Shown: one piece after another, positions 13,975 to 22,572 of the stretch
How positions within the stretch are numbered: position 1 is the stretch's first letter
How the letters are laid out: each line of letters opens with the position of its first letter
Assembly (NCBI GenBank): GCA_041164825.1
Contig: JBEAOO010000072.1
Location: forward strand, 1-31,539
Origin: JBEAOO01 sp041164825
Lineage (GTDB): Bacteria > Pseudomonadota > Gammaproteobacteria > Burkholderiales > Burkholderiaceae_C
DNA: 31,539 bases
Reading direction: 5' to 3'
Made by a program: the position numbers and the translations under genes
Notes under the pieces: model-generated
Told to the model about the DNA's origin: nothing
What the model saw: the letters and a program-made list of their open reading frames with translations, nothing else
Databases searched by the model: none

Positions 13975-15756
13975 ATGAGTGAAATCACCACGCGGGCGGC
14001 GGTGTCGGGCGGGGATGCCTCGCCCACCGAATCCGCTGCGTTCGCCCCCGTCGCCTTGACAGCCAGCACCACCGCGTTGGCCTTGGGCGCCAGCGCGTTG
14101 TTGGCTGCTTGCGGAGGGGGCGGCGGCGGCGCCGCTGCCGACGCCACCACCGCCTGGCCCGCTACCGCACAACACCTGGCCGGTGCAGGTGGCACCGCAC
14201 CCGCCGCACCCAGCACCCCACCCAGCCTGCGCGACGCTGCCCGTTTCCTCACCCAAGCCAGCTTCGGCCCGCGCTCGGTCGACGAGGTGGAGGCGCTGCG
14301 CAGCCAAGGCTTTGAGCGCTGGCTGTGGGCACAAGCCCAAGAGCCCACGCTGCTGCACCTCAGCTACATCGAAAACCAGCGCAGCCGCGAAACCGACAAA
14401 CGCGTGACCGAAGAGATGAGCTACGAGGCCGTGTGGCAGCAGTGGCTCACCGGCAGTGATCCGCTGCGCGCCCGCGTGAGTTGGGCGCTGCTGCAAATCT
14501 TCGTCATCTCCAACATCGCGCCCGACATCCGCCCGCACGCGATGAGCAGCTACCTGGACATGCTCAACCGCAACGCGCTCGGCAACTACCGGCAGCTGCT
14601 GGAGGATGTGACCCTGCACCCCGCGATGGGCTACTACCTCAACCTGCAGGGCTCCGAAAAAGAAGACCCCGACGCCGGCACCCATCCCAACGAAAACTAC
14701 GCCCGCGAGGTGCTGCAGCTGTTCTCCATCGGCCTGGTCAAGCTCAATGCGGACGGCAGCAGCCAGGGCACGGCCACCTATGGCGAAGACGTGGTGAAGG
14801 GCTTTGCCCAGGCCTTCAGCGGCTGGAGCTTTGGCGGCGTCAACAACGCCAACGCCGACAACTTCCACGGTGCCGACGAGAACGACGAGCGCTTGTGGAC
14901 ACGCCCCATGCAGCCCTGGGCGCAGTTCCACGCCACCGGCCCCAAGCTGCTGCTCGACGGCGTCACCCTGCCCGCAGGCGGCACGCCGCAGAGCGACATG
15001 CAGGCCGCACTCGACAACATCTTCAACCATCCCAATGTCGGCCCCTTCATCGGTCGCCAGCTCATTCAGCGCCTGGTCACCAGCAACCCGAGCGCGGCCT
15101 ACATCGCCCGTGTGGCGGGCGTGTTCAACGACAACGGCAGCGGCGTGCGCGGTGATCTCAAGGCGGTGGTGCACGCCATCCTGCTCGACGCCGAAGCGCG
15201 TGGCGACACCGCGGCCAGCCAGCCCCGTTTTGGCAAAGCCCGGGAGCCCGTGTTGCGCTTTGCCCATGTGCTGCGCGCACTGGGTGCCAAAAGTGAAAAC
15301 GGGCGTAACAACATCCACTACCTCGACAGCGCCGACGACGGCCTCGGCCAAAGCCCGCTGCTCGCGCCCTCGGTGTTCAATTTCTACTCGCCCAACTACC
15401 GTCCGGCCGGGCCACTGGCCACGGCCGGCATGGTGGCGCCCGAGTTCCAAATCACCAGCGAAACCTCGCTCGCTGGCTCGCTCAACTTCTTCTCCTCGCT
15501 GTTCTACAACGGCGGCTATGGCTGGGGCCCCTCGCGGCTGGAGTTCAACTGGGCGCCGCTGCGTGCGCTGGCCACCGACATCCCCGCGCTGATCGACCGG
15601 CTCGATCTGCTGTTTTTCAACCTGCAAATGAGCGCCAGCACGCGCAGCCGCATGACCACCCTGTTGGCCGCCATCTCCGAGAACGACACGCTCGACCGGG
15701 TGCAAGCCGCGATGCTGCTGACCGCGCTCTCGCCCGACCACGTGATCCAGAAGTGA
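13975..15756 (+). CDS. DUF1800 family lipoprotein
   Basis: The protein is 593 residues from the ATG at 13975, supported by GGGAGAG seven bases upstream. A hydrophobic segment (about 24-45) ends in the lipobox LAAC with Cys46, followed by a Gly/Ala-rich linker, so it is probably exported and lipidated. The DUF1800 region begins near RDAARFLTQASFGPR and includes the characteristic NENYARE (HPNENYAREVLQLFSIG), FSGW and FIGRQLIQRLVTSNPS stretches. Family function is unknown. DUF1800 genes are regularly followed by a DUF1501 gene, as here, and the two stop/start regions nearly touch, suggesting a two-gene operon and a shared cell-envelope role. Confidence 0.93.
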   Translation: MSEITTRAAVSGGDASPTESAAFAPVALTASTTALALGASALLAACGGGGGGAAADATTAWPATAQHLAGAGGTAPAAPSTPPSLRDAARFLTQASFGPRSVDEVEALRSQGFERWLWAQAQEPTLLHLSYIENQRSRETDKRVTEEMSYEAVWQQWLTGSDPLRARVSWALLQIFVISNIAPDIRPHAMSSYLDMLNRNALGNYRQLLEDVTLHPAMGYYLNLQGSEKEDPDAGTHPNENYAREVLQLFSIGLVKLNADGSSQGTATYGEDVVKGFAQAFSGWSFGGVNNANADNFHGADENDERLWTRPMQPWAQFHATGPKLLLDGVTLPAGGTPQSDMQAALDNIFNHPNVGPFIGRQLIQRLVTSNPSAAYIARVAGVFNDNGSGVRGDLKAVVHAILLDAEARGDTAASQPRFGKAREPVLRFAHVLRALGAKSENGRNNIHYLDSADDGLGQSPLLAPSVFNFYSPNYRPAGPLATAGMVAPEFQITSETSLAGSLNFFSSLFYNGGYGWGPSRLEFNWAPLRALATDIPALIDRLDLLFFNLQMSASTRSRMTTLLAAISENDTLDRVQAAMLLTALSPDHVIQK

Positions 15757-15764
15757 GCCGCGCC

Positions 15765-17171
15765 ATGACCTCTCCCACGCCCACGCCCGCGCGCATGCCG
15801 TCGCGCCGCCGCTTTCTGCAACACACGGCTGCGGCCGGTCTGGGCGCCGCGCTCGGGCCCTGGTCGCAGATGCAGGCCCTGGCGCAAACCGTCAACGCCA
15901 GCACGGCGACGACCAGCAGTGACTACCGCGCGCTGGTGTGCCTGTTCATGTTCGGTGGCAACGACGGCAACAACCTCGTCGTGCCCACCGATGCCACCCG
16001 CTACGCGCAATACCAACGCGCCCGGCCCAACCTCGCGCTCGACCGCAACGCCTTGCTGCCGCTGAACTTCAGCAACCAGGGCAGCAGCAGCGAACGGTAT
16101 GGCCTGCACCCCGCCATGCCCGGCCTGCAGGCGCTGGTCAACAGCGGCAAAGCCTCGGTGGTGGCCAATGTGGGCCCGCTGGTGGTGCCCACCAGCAAGG
16201 CGCAGTTCGAGGCGCGCGCGGTGGCCTTGCCCAGCAATCTGTTTTCACATTCCGACCAACAAGGTGCCTGGCAAAGCGGCATCGCCGACGCACCTGCGCG
16301 CACCGGCTGGGGCGGGCGCACGCTGGAGCGCGAGGTGCCCGGCGGCACCGCCAACCGCGGCTACAGCGCCATCAGCGTCAGCGGCGGCAATGTGTGGGAG
16401 GCGGGCGACCAAGGCCTGGTGCCCTACCGCGTCTCGTCCAGTGGCAACTTCGGTTTTGACTTCTACGACCCCGCCGGCAGCGACCCGCGCTCGGCCGCCA
16501 TCGCCAGCCTGCTGCAAGAAACCCGCAGCGACCCGTTTGAGGCCACCTGGCTCAGCATCATGGGCCGCAGCATCGAGAACCAGCGCGTGCTCACCGCCGC
16601 GCTCAATGCGCAAACGCTGCACACGGTGTTCCCGCAAACCGACCTGGGCCGGCAACTGCAAATGGTGGCGCGCCTGATTGCGGCGCGCGGCAGCTTGGGC
16701 CTGCGGCGCCAGTGTTTCTTCAGCGCCATCGGCGGGTTTGACACCCACGGCGACGACCAACTTCAGCGCCAGCAGCAGAACTTCAGCGAGATCAACGACG
16801 CGGTCACGGCCTTTCAGGCCGCCATGGTGGAGCTCGGCCTGGCCGAGAGCGTCACGCTGTTCACCGGCTCTGACTTCGGCCGCACTTTCGCCTCCAACGG
16901 CCAAGGCACCGATCATGCTTGGGGCAGCCACCACCTGGTGGTGGGCGGCGGCCTGCAGGGCACGGCGCAAGGCGGCAAGCTCATCGGTCGCTTCCCTGAA
17001 CTGGTGGTCGGCGGCGCCGACGACGTGGGGCAGGGCGTGTGGGTGCCCAGCACCGCCGTCGATCAACTCGGCGCCGATCTGGCCCGCTGGTTTGGCGCCG
17101 ACGCGGCCACGGTGGAGACGGTGTTCCCGCACATCACCGCGTTTGACCGGAACATCGGCTTGATGGCCTGA
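15765..17171 (+). CDS. DUF1501 family protein with Tat signal
   Basis: The protein is 468 residues from the ATG at 15765. A GTG at 15753, overlapping the DUF1800 stop as GTGA, is an alternative that adds four residues. SRRRFLQ at 13-19 followed by a weakly hydrophobic stretch and ALAQ is a good twin-arginine signal, so it is probably exported folded. The body shows DUF1501 hallmarks: ALVCLFMFGGNDGNNLVVP near the start, FDTHGDD in the middle and FTGSDFGRTFASNG with the nearby TDHAWGSHH. DUF1501 is related to the alkaline-phosphatase/sulfatase fold, so a metal-dependent hydrolase is conceivable, but no activity is established. It pairs with the upstream DUF1800 lipoprotein. Confidence 0.93.
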   Translation: MTSPTPTPARMPSRRRFLQHTAAAGLGAALGPWSQMQALAQTVNASTATTSSDYRALVCLFMFGGNDGNNLVVPTDATRYAQYQRARPNLALDRNALLPLNFSNQGSSSERYGLHPAMPGLQALVNSGKASVVANVGPLVVPTSKAQFEARAVALPSNLFSHSDQQGAWQSGIADAPARTGWGGRTLEREVPGGTANRGYSAISVSGGNVWEAGDQGLVPYRVSSSGNFGFDFYDPAGSDPRSAAIASLLQETRSDPFEATWLSIMGRSIENQRVLTAALNAQTLHTVFPQTDLGRQLQMVARLIAARGSLGLRRQCFFSAIGGFDTHGDDQLQRQQQNFSEINDAVTAFQAAMVELGLAESVTLFTGSDFGRTFASNGQGTDHAWGSHHLVVGGGLQGTAQGGKLIGRFPELVVGGADDVGQGVWVPSTAVDQLGADLARWFGADAATVETVFPHITAFDRNIGLMA

Positions 17172-17253
17172 TGCGCCTTGGCGTTCACAGGCATCCACTT
17201 TGGAGCGCGGCGCAAGGGCGGCGACGGGCCAGGGCATGCCATCAACGGATCAG

Positions 17254-17349
17254 GGAGCGCTGAGCCGCATTCGCTTTGCGCAGGTAAAGGGGGAGCCGGC
17301 CGCAGGCCGGCGGAGGACACGGAGCAAAGCGAATGCGGCTCAGTGCTCC
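17254..17349. repeat. 96-bp nested palindrome (REP/MITE-like) between convergent genes
   Basis: Two 26-nt arms, 17254-17279 and 17324-17349, are reverse complements with a single mismatch (outer end GGAGCGCTGAGCC, inner end ATTCGCTTTGC). A second perfect hairpin lies inside: GCCGGCC (17295-17301), loop GCA, GGCCGGC (17305-17311). The element lies between the convergent DUF1501 and oxygenase-like genes, about 80-90 bp from each. No transposase is encoded. It could be a REP-type dispersed repeat, a non-autonomous mobile element or a bidirectional transcription barrier. There is no adjacent T-run typical of an intrinsic terminator. Confidence 0.75.
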
Positions 17350-17441
17350 GAGCGCCAGCCGCGGGATGAGACGAACCTCATGGCGCGAAACAGGCGCCTG
17401 CTGCAGGCTGCACGTTGGAAATGATTGCACGCGAAGGCGCA

Positions 17442-18293
17442 TCAGGCGTCGTCGCTGATGTCCCTGTCCACATGGCAAACGCTGCGATGCATGCCGCGCA
17501 GCAACTCGCGCGGGCGCTTGATGGCGCCGCTTTGTTCGTCAAACTCGGCCAGCAGCAGGTCGAGCGCGCCGCGCGCTTCGTGCTGCGCCACCGGCAGCCA
17601 CGGTGAGCCCAGCGCGGCCCATTGCGCATCGCTCAGGCGCAGCTCGCCGGTCAAGAAGATCTGCTGATCATGGCGGCCTGTGTCGAACGACGCTTCGATG
17701 GCCTGCCGGCCGTCTTGGGGCCGACACAGGCCATGGGCCATCACCGGGTCAAACACCAGCAGCTGGCCCGGCCTGAGCGGCCACACCACGCCCGCGTGCG
17801 GCTGCACGAAGTTTGCGTCGGCGGCATCCAGCACCAGCAGCCAAAACAAGCAGCGCGAGAAGTGCCGCGCCACGTCGTTGTGAAAGCCCGAGCCCCAGGT
17901 GCCGAGGTAGTCGATGCGCGCATTCAGGCTGCTGGCGTAGCTCGCGGTGGCGTCACCCATCACGCCTGTGCGCTGCAGAACCTGGGCCAAGTGCGCCAGC
18001 ACGTGCGACACCACGGGCGCGGCCTGCGCCAGTTCCGCGGCCGAGGTGCGTGCGTGCGCCACGTCGCCACAGCCGCTGAGTTGCACGCGCGAGCGGCCTT
18101 CAGCGGCCAGCTGCGCCAGCGCGGCGTCATTCAGAAACGGCGTGTCGAGCACATGCACGCGGCCACACGGTGCCCGCGCCACATGCGCATGCTGCGCTTC
18201 ATCGCTGCGCACCGCAAAGCTGCGAAACGGCGCGGGCACCGCATGCGCTTCAGCGGGGAGGAGGTGGTGCCGGGGCAAGGCGGTGTTGGGCAT
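17442..18293 (-). CDS. 2OG-Fe(II) oxygenase-like protein
   Basis: The protein is 283 residues from the ATG at 18293. An upstream in-frame extension looks non-coding and reaches into the divergent promoter region. Residues FHND (137-140) give an HxD pair, H138 and D140. VMAHGLCRP supplies a distal His at 187. An Arg about nine residues later (R196) fits the 2-oxoglutarate salt bridge. The hydrophobic strands between (RCLFWLLVLDA, PGQLLVFDP) fit a jelly-roll core. I infer a small Fe(II)/2OG hydroxylase-type enzyme, but the substrate is not evident. The gene diverges from the SRPBCC gene with 127 bp between start codons. Confidence 0.65.
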   Translation of the reverse strand: MPNTALPRHHLLPAEAHAVPAPFRSFAVRSDEAQHAHVARAPCGRVHVLDTPFLNDAALAQLAAEGRSRVQLSGCGDVAHARTSAAELAQAAPVVSHVLAHLAQVLQRTGVMGDATASYASSLNARIDYLGTWGSGFHNDVARHFSRCLFWLLVLDAADANFVQPHAGVVWPLRPGQLLVFDPVMAHGLCRPQDGRQAIEASFDTGRHDQQIFLTGELRLSDAQWAALGSPWLPVAQHEARGALDLLLAEFDEQSGAIKRPRELLRGMHRSVCHVDRDISDDA

Positions 18294-18420
18294 GCGGCGA
18301 TTGTCGGGGTGGGTGAGCGGCGGCACGATGGGCCCGTTCACCCGTCCATCCACACGGCAGAATCCATGCGCTGCCCGAGGTTCACCGAGGCGGCCACCGC
18401 TCACCCCCAAGGAGACTGCC

Positions 18421-18867
18421 ATGACCGATCGCACCGTTCACCTGCACCGTGTGCTGCGCTGCCCGCCCGAGAAAATCTACCGCGCGTTTCTCGACGCGGG
18501 CGCGCTCGCCAAATGGCTGCCGCCCTTTGGCTTCACCTGCCAGGTGCAGCACCTCGAAGCGCGGGTGGGTGGCGGCTTTCGCATGTCGTTCAGCAACTTC
18601 GGCTCGGGCAGCGAACTCTCGTTTGGCGGCGCGTACCTCGAACTCGTGCCGCACGAGCGCATCCGCTACACCGACCGCTTTGACGACCCGAACTTGCCTG
18701 GCCAGATGGAGGTGACGGTGACGCTCAAGCCGGTGCTGTGTGGCACCGAATTGAGCGTCAGCCAAGCAGGCATCCCGGACGTGATCCCGTTGGAGATGTG
18801 CTACCTGGGCTGGCAGGAGTCGCTGGTGCAACTCGCCAACTTGGTGGAGCCCGACATCCCGGGCTGA
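18421..18867 (+). CDS. SRPBCC / AHSA1-domain protein
   Basis: The protein has 148 residues, with AAGGAG seven bases before the ATG. The pattern VLRCPPEKIYRAFLDAGALAKWLPP is typical of AHSA1/polyketide-cyclase-like SRPBCC proteins. It continues with GGGFRMSF, ELVPHERIRYTDRF and the C-terminal helix GWQESLVQLANLVE. These proteins form a single hydrophobic-cavity domain that binds small ligands or, in Aha1, assists Hsp90. The specific ligand here is unknown. It ends 20 bp before the convergent M48 gene's stop. Confidence 0.88.
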   Translation: MTDRTVHLHRVLRCPPEKIYRAFLDAGALAKWLPPFGFTCQVQHLEARVGGGFRMSFSNFGSGSELSFGGAYLELVPHERIRYTDRFDDPNLPGQMEVTVTLKPVLCGTELSVSQAGIPDVIPLEMCYLGWQESLVQLANLVEPDIPG

Positions 18868-18886
18868 GCAGCGCTGAGCGGCAAGC

Positions 18887-20425
18887 TCACGGCGCGGCGA
18901 CGATCACCTTCACCCGCTGTCCCGGCGCCGGGTCTTGCCCATTCACCGCGCCGTTGAGCAGGCGCAGCAGTGCCTCGGTGCGCGCGCCTTGCATCGGCGA
19001 TTGCGTGGCCAGCTGCGCATAACCGCCGCGCGGGTAGGCCACGCTGCGGATCAGCCAGGGCTTGGCCGCGGCGCGGTCGGCCGGTGTCATGGCGCGGAAT
19101 GAGGCTTCTGCGTCTTGCAGCGCGGGGCGGTTGCGCTGCAGCGTGGCGGCGTCGCGCGCTTGCGGCAGCAGCAGATAGCTCTGGCCATTCGGGCCGTTCA
19201 CCAGTGTGGCGCGCACCTGCTTGGCCTGGCCTTGGGCATCGGCCACCGTGCCTTCAAAACGCGCCGCTTGCAGGCCGCTGAGCGTGGTGCGCTCGATGCG
19301 GCCGCCGGTGGGCTTGAGCAGCGCCTTGATCATCTCTTCGGGCGTGTTGCCGGCTTGCGCGGGCACGGTTTGCATCACCACGCCGGCGTCGCCGGTGCCG
19401 TTCACCAGCGTGAGTGAGTCGGCCTCGTTGACGATCTTCCAGCCCGCGGGCGCGGTCATCGCGATGCCCAGGCCCTCGTGGTAAAAACTTTGGCCGCGGG
19501 TCAGGCCTTGTGAGGCGCTTTCGCCATAGGCCAGGTTCTCCACCACCTTGAGGTAACGCGCGCGGCCCTCATCGCTGTAGCTGGCGGGCGGGTAGTTGCT
19601 GGCGATGTTCTGGATGTCTTGCAAGCGACGGTCGTTGCTGGGGTGCGAGGCCAGCCAGTTGTTGCCGCTGTTGACGGTTTTGCCCTCGGCGCGCGCGGTG
19701 TCGGCCGCGAACTGCTCTTGGTTTTTCAGCACCTTGATCACGTCCACCATGTTGGCCGGATCAAAGCGGCTGCGCACCAGGTATTCGGCGCCGAGTTGGT
19801 CGGCTTGCAGTTCTTGGTCGCGCCCGTACGACGCAATCAAACCCGCCGCCACCGACTGCGACACCTGGTTGGCCAACTGCCCCGCGCCGGCCACGCCACG
19901 CGCCTCCAGCACCGCGCCAAACACGCTGGCCGCCAGCACACCCAGGCCGGCGTTTTGCTGCTTGGTGGCGCGCTGCGCGCCATGGCGCGCGGTGACGTGG
20001 CCAATCTCGTGACCCATCACGCCGGCCAGGTCGGCCTCGCTTTCCATGTAAGCCATGATGCCGCGCGTCACATACACAAAGCCGCCGGGCAGCGCGAAGG
20101 CGTTGATCTCCGGGCTGTCGAGCACGGTGAAGGTCCAGGTGAGTTGGCTGCGCTCGGACTGCTTGGCCAGGCGCTGGCCCAGCTCGTTCACGTAGGCCTG
20201 CACGGCCTTGTCGGGGTAGGCGCCGTATTCCTTGAGCACCTGCGCGTGGCCCTTCTGGCCTTCGGCAATCTCGGCGCTCTCGCTCATCACCGTGCGCTCG
20301 GCGCGGCCCGTGGCGGGGTTGACCATGGTGCTGCCGCAGCCAGCCAGCAGCAGGGCGCTGCTCAGCGCGAGCAGGGGCAGGGCACGCAGGCGCCGCTGGG
20401 GTGTCGTCGTGGTTGTCGTTGTCAT
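18887..20425 (-). CDS. M48 family zinc metallopeptidase, lipoprotein
   Basis: The protein has 512 residues. After an unusual poly-Thr start (MTTTTTTTPQRR) comes a hydrophobic signal and the lipobox LAGC with Cys30, indicating an outer- or inner-membrane lipoprotein facing the periplasm. HEIGH at 139-143 is the zinc motif, and ELQAD at 205-209 gives the third ligand E205, both as in M48 (LoiP/BepA-like) peptidases. The catalytic domain covers about 60-260. The remaining 250 residues form a C-terminal extension with no motif I recognise, longer than in E. coli LoiP and without clear TPR repeats as in BepA. A role in envelope protein quality control is likely from family knowledge. It lies downstream of glnS on the same strand but behind that gene's terminator. 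Confidence 0.92.
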   Translation of the reverse strand: MTTTTTTTPQRRLRALPLLALSSALLLAGCGSTMVNPATGRAERTVMSESAEIAEGQKGHAQVLKEYGAYPDKAVQAYVNELGQRLAKQSERSQLTWTFTVLDSPEINAFALPGGFVYVTRGIMAYMESEADLAGVMGHEIGHVTARHGAQRATKQQNAGLGVLAASVFGAVLEARGVAGAGQLANQVSQSVAAGLIASYGRDQELQADQLGAEYLVRSRFDPANMVDVIKVLKNQEQFAADTARAEGKTVNSGNNWLASHPSNDRRLQDIQNIASNYPPASYSDEGRARYLKVVENLAYGESASQGLTRGQSFYHEGLGIAMTAPAGWKIVNEADSLTLVNGTGDAGVVMQTVPAQAGNTPEEMIKALLKPTGGRIERTTLSGLQAARFEGTVADAQGQAKQVRATLVNGPNGQSYLLLPQARDAATLQRNRPALQDAEASFRAMTPADRAAAKPWLIRSVAYPRGGYAQLATQSPMQGARTEALLRLLNGAVNGQDPAPGQRVKVIVAAP

Positions 20426-20498
20426 GGGCTGGTCTCCGTGCGCGGTTTGGGTGGGCGCTCAGTGGCCATTGTGCCGATGGCAGCTGAGCAAATCACCC

Positions 20499-20523
20499 AA
20501 AAAAAAGCGACCCGCAGGCCGCT
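20499..20523 (-). terminator. rho-independent terminator of glnS
   Basis: Read on the minus strand, AGCGGCC, loop TGCG, GGTCGCT (20523-20506) forms a 7-bp stem with one G-U pair, followed at once by eight T (plus-strand A-run 20499-20506). It lies about 50 bp after the glnS stop codon and before the M48 gene. Confidence 0.85.
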
Positions 20524-20573
20524 GTGTGGCGAGTGACGCAGGCTGTGGGGCCAGCGCCATGCACAGGCCTCGC

Positions 20574-22367
20574 TCACTTGCTCCAGTTGTCCTTGAGCGT
20601 GGCGGTGCGGTTGAACACTGGGGCGCCGGGCTGGTGGTCGATGCGGTCGGTCACAAAGTAGCCGTGGCGCTCAAACTGCACCGAGGTGCCTGCGGCGGCA
20701 TGGGCCAGCGAGGGCTCCACATAACCCTGCACCACGCGCTTGCTGTTCGGGTTCAACACGGTCAAGAAATCGCGGCCGCCGGCATCGGGCTGGGCCTCGG
20801 TGAACAGGCGGTCGAACAAGCGCAGCTCGGTGGGAATCGCGTCGTGCATGCCCACCCAGGTGATCACGCCCTTGACCTTGATGGCATCCGCCCCCGGCGT
20901 GCCGCTCTTGGTGTCGGGAATCACGGTGGCCGTCACGGCCGTGATGTTGCCGTCCGCGTCTTTTTCGCAGCCGGTGCATTCCACCACCACGCCGTATTTC
21001 AGGCGCACCTTGTTGCCCGGGAACAGGCGGAAGAAGCCCTTGCTCGGCACTTCGGCAAAGTCGTCGGCCTCGATCCACAGCGTGGGGCCGAGACTGAAGC
21101 TGCGTTGGCCCAGTTCGGGCAGGTGCGGGTGGGCGGGCGCGCTGCAGGGCTCGCGGAAGTCATCGCTGCCAAACACTTCGGCCCAGTTGCTGAGCTTGAG
21201 GGGAATGGGGTTGATCACGGCCATCGCACGCGCGGCTTTTTCTTCCAGGTCGCTGCGCAACGCGATGTCGAGCACCGCGTAGTCGAGCCAGATGTTGCTC
21301 TTGCTGGCGCCCGAGTCGTCGGCCACCTTGCGGATGCTCGCGGGCGTGTAGCCGCGGCGGCGCATGCCGGCCAGCGTGGGCAGGCGCGGGTCGTCCCAGC
21401 CAGCCACGTGTTGCTCGTCCACCAGTTGCTTGAGCTTGCGCTTGCTGGTGATCACATAGCTGAGGTTCAGGCGGCCAAACTCGTACTGTTTGGGCAGCGG
21501 GTGCTGCAGCAAACCCGCTTCGGCCAAGCGCTCCAGCAGCCAGTCGTAGAACGGGCGCTGGTCTTCAAACTCCAGCGTGCAGATCGAGTGCGTGATGCGC
21601 TCCAGCGCGTCTTCGATCGGGTGCGCGAAGGTGTACATCGGGTAGATGCACCACTGGTCGCCCGTGTTGTGGTGGGTGGCGCGGCGGATGCGGTAGAGCG
21701 CCGGGTCGCGCATGTTGATGTTGGGCGAGGCCATGTCGATCTTGGCCCGCAACACCATCGCACCGTCCGCGTGCTGGCCGTCGCGCATCTCGCGAAAGCG
21801 CGCCAGGTGCTGCTCGGGCGAGCCGTCGCGGAACGGGCTGTTGGTGCCGGGCGTGTTGAAGTCGCCCCGGTTGGCGCGCATGGCCTCGGGCGTCTGCTCG
21901 TCCACATAGGCCAGGCCGCGCTCGATCAGCGTCTCGGCCGCGCGGTACATGAAGTCGAAGTAGTTGCTGGCGTAGTACTTGTGGGGGGTGCCAAACGCCT
22001 CCCAGCTCCAACCCAGCCAGCCCACCATCTCCTCGATGGCGTCCACGTACTCCTGCTCTTCTTTCTCCGGGTTGGTGTCGTCAAAACGCAGGTGGCACAC
22101 GCCACCGTAGTCGCGCGCCAGCCCAAAGTTCAGGCAAATGCTCTTGGCATGGCCCACGTGCAAATAGCCATTGGGCTCGGGCGGAAAACGCAGGCGCACC
22201 TTGGCCGGGTCCGGCTGACCGGCTTGGTGGTGGGCGGCATCACCCGGCGAACCCCCAAATGTGCGGCCGGCGTGGACGCCCGACAACAGGTCGCGTTCGA
22301 TCACCTGTCGCAGAAAGTTGCTCGGCTTGTGGTCGGAGTCGAGGGCGGTGTGCTTGGCGTCGCTCAT
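20574..22367 (-). CDS. glnS: glutamine--tRNA ligase
   Basis: This class I synthetase charges tRNA-Gln. The protein is 597 residues, somewhat longer than the 554 of E. coli, mainly from an insertion before the catalytic core and the C-terminal region. FPPEPNGYLHVGHAKS (61-76) holds the HIGH-type motif HVGH. VITSKRKLKQL (305-315) is the KMSKS equivalent, TSKRK in place of the common MSKRK. The region after the core matches the GlnRS anticodon-binding beta-barrels. A palindrome, AAAGCGCTTT, lies at 22372-22381 just upstream of the ATG, and no clear Shine-Dalgarno is visible. It is divergent from the Thr/Gly-repeat lipoprotein gene. Confidence 0.97.
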   Translation of the reverse strand: MSDAKHTALDSDHKPSNFLRQVIERDLLSGVHAGRTFGGSPGDAAHHQAGQPDPAKVRLRFPPEPNGYLHVGHAKSICLNFGLARDYGGVCHLRFDDTNPEKEEQEYVDAIEEMVGWLGWSWEAFGTPHKYYASNYFDFMYRAAETLIERGLAYVDEQTPEAMRANRGDFNTPGTNSPFRDGSPEQHLARFREMRDGQHADGAMVLRAKIDMASPNINMRDPALYRIRRATHHNTGDQWCIYPMYTFAHPIEDALERITHSICTLEFEDQRPFYDWLLERLAEAGLLQHPLPKQYEFGRLNLSYVITSKRKLKQLVDEQHVAGWDDPRLPTLAGMRRRGYTPASIRKVADDSGASKSNIWLDYAVLDIALRSDLEEKAARAMAVINPIPLKLSNWAEVFGSDDFREPCSAPAHPHLPELGQRSFSLGPTLWIEADDFAEVPSKGFFRLFPGNKVRLKYGVVVECTGCEKDADGNITAVTATVIPDTKSGTPGADAIKVKGVITWVGMHDAIPTELRLFDRLFTEAQPDAGGRDFLTVLNPNSKRVVQGYVEPSLAHAAAGTSVQFERHGYFVTDRIDHQPGAPVFNRTATLKDNWSK

Positions 22368-22572
22368 GAAAAAAGCGCTTTAAATTCAAAGGGTTGTCGG
22401 CGTTCGAGGGGCGGCCGAAGAATGCAGCGGATTGTAGGGCTCAGCAGGGATGCGCCCTTTCAGCAAGGCCCCCAGGAGGGGGCTGGGTGAAGTGGGACGT
22501 ATCCGAAGAATGGCCCTCGCGGCGCGCTCAGCGCCCATTGTCATTCCACCACGACCTCTCCTGGAACACCTC

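Noticed and set aside
13906..15741. Long minus-strand open frame opposite the DUF1800 gene
   Set aside because: Low-complexity Val/Gly/His composition. The plus strand has DUF1800 signatures, a good Shine-Dalgarno and a lipobox.
20232..22490. Very long plus-strand open frame across M48 and glnS
   Set aside because: It is antisense to two conserved enzymes and has no recognisable domain.
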